Source: Candidatus Neomicrothrix sp. UBA2974 (GTDB lineage Bacteria; Actinomycetota; Acidimicrobiia; Acidimicrobiales; MedAcidi-G1). From it: a DNA stretch of 14,738 bases. A program made the position numbers and the translations under genes. The stretch is taken from assembly GCA_002348705.1 (NCBI GenBank), contig DEAU01000021.1, forward strand, positions 1-14,738. Direction: 5' to 3'. Positions within the stretch are counted from its first letter, which is position 1. The number at the start of each line of letters is the position of its first letter. The notes below the pieces were generated by a model. It did not search any database and was not told the DNA's origin. It saw only the letters and a list, made by a program, of their open reading frames with translations. This document shows positions 13,085-14,738 of the stretch, piece by piece.

Positions 13085-14350
13085 TCAGCGTCGTCGACGT
13101 CCACCTCGGTTGCGAGGGGGGGGTGCCGGGTCGATACCAAATGCTTGAGCAATAGTCGGCACACTCATCGAAACGCGCTTGACCACCTCGAGTAGCGCCT
13201 CGCTGGGCCTGGGCGGCAGACCCTGCGGAGTGACCCGCAGGTGGACAGGGGAAAGCGCGACGGCGTCGAGAACTGTTGCCCACCGGTCTGAGCCAGTCTC
13301 CGCGTTGAGCGCTGCCGCGGCGGACGTTGACAACCGATCGAGCAGAGGGGCAGGCAACGGTGCCCCGGCCTTTGGTGGGCGGGAACTGAGGCGAAGAGCT
13401 CGGACCACCCGATCTTCATCGAGAGCATTGGATACATCAACAAGCCACGTTGCATGTTCGCGATCAACTCGGGCGGTAAGCCCGACCCTGATCTGTTCAG
13501 CGAGGGCCTTGTTCTCTTCGCCGCGAGCTGCTTGCTCTGCAGCGACGACCACCGATCGGAGGTCGCGGAGGTCGATGTCTTCGATTCCGGCTAGCGCTGC
13601 TTCCGCACGGTCCTGCCAGTCGGCCGCTCGGAGCCGCGGGTGGAGCCGCTCGGCCAGTTTCAAGAGCAGGGGAGCCGGTATCGGAGGTTCCCCTGCCAGT
13701 TCCGCGGCAGCGTTCTGGGATTCAATAGCCTTCCTTACCCCCGGCACGCCGTCTCGAAGAAGTATTTGACCGAGGAGCCTCTGGTCGTCTGGCAAATCAG
13801 CTAGTGCGGCCTTTCGGTGTATCCGGCGGGGCTTGAGGCGCGGCGTCCGGGGCGCCTCCTCGGCAGAGTGTCCACGAGTACGAGAGGCTCTCTTGTTATT
13901 CGCTCCCGAGCGCCGATCGCGTTCAGAGTTGGGTCGATGGTCATTCTTCGATCGTTTTTTTGACTGTCCGTTGGTAGTACGCCGACCGCCTCGCCCGCCA
14001 TCCTTGATGCGGTCGTTTGGGCGTCCTCCGCGCCGATCGCTACTGCCGTCCTCTCTGCGTCGCCCCTTGCGACCGACGAGTTTGGTGGTGACCAGTGGCT
14101 CATCAAGGCCTGAACCGAGTACCTCTAGAACCTCAGCCCCCTGGCGTGTGGTTTTCGGGGGAAGGACCGATGTGACCTCGATGCCATCCATGTACTGTTC
14201 AAATTCGACACGAAGAACATCCCCCGGAGTTGCCTCTGTGGGAACTAGGTCAGCCGCAACCGTGCCACGTGGCTGTCGCGCACCTGCCGCACGCCAAGTC
14301 CAATCACCTGACTCGCGAGTGCTCGTGAGCTCGATGTCCATGCGCGGCAT
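13085..14350 (-). CDS. Conserved-looking protein of unknown function with basic linker, possible RNA-binding
   Basis: This 421-residue protein has three parts. Residues 4-90 look like a small beta-rich domain (DIELTSTRESGDWTWRAAGA, GDVLRVEFEQYMDGIEVTSV). Residues 94-180 are a low-complexity basic linker rich in Arg, Lys, Gly, Asn and Ser, with RGG-like pieces such as RRGGR and GGRGGRR. Residues 182-405 are predicted helical, and the end is GGRRRR. No enzymatic motif is visible. I recall similar N-termini in uncharacterised proteins of Acidimicrobiia, but cannot verify that. The OB-like start plus RG-rich linker suggests nucleic-acid or ribosome association; this is inference. ATG 14350 is taken as the start, as TAGCGT lies six bases upstream; ATG 14341 (M4) is the alternative and fits the conserved 'MDIELTS' better. 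It is the first gene of a minus-strand pair with the enoyl-CoA hydratase gene and is divergent from the lipoprotein gene. Confidence 0.75.
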   Translation of the reverse strand: MPRMDIELTSTRESGDWTWRAAGARQPRGTVAADLVPTEATPGDVLRVEFEQYMDGIEVTSVLPPKTTRQGAEVLEVLGSGLDEPLVTTKLVGRKGRRREDGSSDRRGGRPNDRIKDGGRGGRRTTNGQSKKRSKNDHRPNSERDRRSGANNKRASRTRGHSAEEAPRTPRLKPRRIHRKAALADLPDDQRLLGQILLRDGVPGVRKAIESQNAAAELAGEPPIPAPLLLKLAERLHPRLRAADWQDRAEAALAGIEDIDLRDLRSVVVAAEQAARGEENKALAEQIRVGLTARVDREHATWLVDVSNALDEDRVVRALRLSSRPPKAGAPLPAPLLDRLSTSAAAALNAETGSDRWATVLDAVALSPVHLRVTPQGLPPRPSEALLEVVKRVSMSVPTIAQAFGIDPAPPPRNRGGRRRR

Positions 14351-14356
14351 GAGAGA

Positions 14357-14362
14357 ACGCTA
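14357..14362 (-). promoter_or_regulatory. candidate -10 box (TAGCGT) for the basic-linker gene
   Basis: On the minus strand TAGCGT fits TANNNT and ends six bases before ATG 14350. No Shine-Dalgarno is seen before either candidate start. A leaderless start at 14350 explains both facts. No -35 is evident. Confidence 0.35.
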
Positions 14363-14523
14363 GCCGTCGGCTCGTCGAATCGTTCCGGCGTCCGCTGGGT
14401 CTATCAATAAGTAAGTTTCCTGCCTAGGATGCGCGAACCGTTCCTGACGGAGTATCAGATTTTGGGCTGGGCTCGGATTCGCCGCTGAGAGTGGCTGGGC
14501 ATGACCCATTAGAAGGAGGGATC
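14363..14523. other. divergent intergenic region with lipoprotein leader
   Basis: This is the remainder of the 173-base divergent spacer. On the plus strand TAGGAT at 14425-14430 fits TANNNT and could be the -10 of the lipoprotein gene, leaving a leader of about 85 bases; no good -35 accompanies it. AAGGAGGG at 14513-14520 is a near-perfect ribosome site. A TGGG/CCCA four-base stem at 14492-14504 is too weak to call a regulatory hairpin. I see no RNA gene. Confidence 0.4.
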
Positions 14524-14738
14524 ATGAGGGGGAAGTTGCGCTGGTTGGTGGCACTCTTGGCAGCGCTCGCGATCGTCGCGGCAGCCTGCGGCGGCGAGGA
14601 TGGCGCTACATCCTCGTCCAGCGCTGAGGTGGCCGCGGCCACGACCGTTTCACCTGTCGAGAGCGGAGACACCGCTGCACCGGCTGCAGATGATGCTCCG
14701 GCTACGACGGCTGCTCCGGCTACGACGGCTGCTCCGGC
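14524..14738 (+). CDS. Secreted lipoprotein, 3' truncated (possible solute-binding protein)
   Basis: The first 71 codons are present and the gene runs off the right edge. The start is a classic lipoprotein signal: Arg2, Lys4 and Arg6, a hydrophobic core (LVALLAALAIVAA, 8-20), and the lipobox VAAAC with the lipidated Cys22, followed by GG. After cleavage the protein would be anchored to the outer face of the membrane. Residues 25-71 are a flexible Ser/Ala/Thr/Pro linker ending in repeats of PATTAA. This N-terminal pattern is typical of actinobacterial ABC-transporter substrate-binding lipoproteins, but the ligand-binding domain is outside the window, so that is a guess. A strong AAGGAGG ribosome site lies four bases before the ATG. 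It is divergent from the basic-linker gene. Confidence 0.87.
   Translation, partial: MRGKLRWLVALLAALAIVAAACGGEDGATSSSSAEVAAATTVSPVESGDTAAPAADDAPATTAAPATTAAP
14698..14738 (+). repeat. 18-base tandem repeat encoding PATTAA linker
   Basis: The unit at 14698-14715 is repeated exactly at 14716-14733, and a third copy begins at 14734 and is cut by the window edge. Each unit encodes six residues (P-A-T-T-A-A), so copy changes keep the frame. It forms the flexible linker of the lipoprotein. Confidence 0.9.

Noticed and set aside
13179..13769. Plus-strand open frame (196 codons) opposite the basic-linker gene
   Set aside because: Low-complexity Ser/Arg/Ala translation with no ribosome site; a shadow of the minus-strand gene. 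The minus gene is preferred for its ordered domains, its promoter-like box and its place ahead of the hydratase.
14492..14504. TGGG/CCCA hairpin in the lipoprotein leader as a riboswitch or attenuator
   Set aside because: Four-base stem, no conserved aptamer features and no terminator partner.
14698..14738. Tandem repeat at the right edge as the start of a CRISPR or satellite array
   Set aside because: Units are 18 bases with no spacers, stay in frame, and encode a typical lipoprotein Ala/Thr/Pro linker.

Overview
The window looks like ordinary chromosome from an actinobacterium, most likely of the class Acidimicrobiia (an inference from gene content, not from a marker gene). It carries PafB/PafC WYL-domain regulators, a twin-arginine translocase, a HelY-type Ski2-like helicase, a double-domain ThyX-like protein and a GTG/TTG-rich start set, at moderately high GC. 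There is no sign of phage, plasmid, IS element, CRISPR array, tRNA or rRNA, and coding density is about 95%. No gap between genes exceeds 175 bases.

Layout. 1-1765: the end of pafB and all of pafC, overlapping by one base; they encode the WYL activator pair tied to the DNA-damage response of actinobacteria. 1820-2641: type I signal peptidase lepB. 2662-3354 (minus): a cytosolic glycerophosphodiester phosphodiesterase. 3403-7761 (plus): a tight operon of a 70-residue membrane protein, a TatB-like protein, TatC, a HelY-like helicase and an orphan C-terminal lobe of a YegS/diacylglycerol-kinase fold. Paf, Tat and HelY genes lie close together in many actinobacteria; here lepB and the reversed phosphodiesterase gene are wedged between the paf and tat parts.

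7827-10678: an M20 amidohydrolase of the AbgB/PM20D2 kind, then 14 bases later a 548-residue tandem ThyX-like protein. 10792-12253: a very acidic protein with a C-terminal zinc ribbon, a GNAT acetyltransferase and a Nudix hydrolase. 13085-14350 and 12258-13019 (minus): a conserved-looking protein with a long basic linker, followed by an enoyl-CoA hydratase. 14524 to the end: the start of a secreted lipoprotein with an Ala-Pro-Thr linker.

The genes serve housekeeping roles (export and processing of secreted proteins, RNA/DNA handling, nucleotide and folate chemistry) rather than a defence island. The two most interesting signals are: (i) the tandem ThyX protein, whose two domains each keep a different half of the ThyX signature motif; and (ii) a recurring TANNNT-like hexamer exactly six bases before the start codon of genes that lack a strong Shine-Dalgarno sequence, which points to leaderless transcription.
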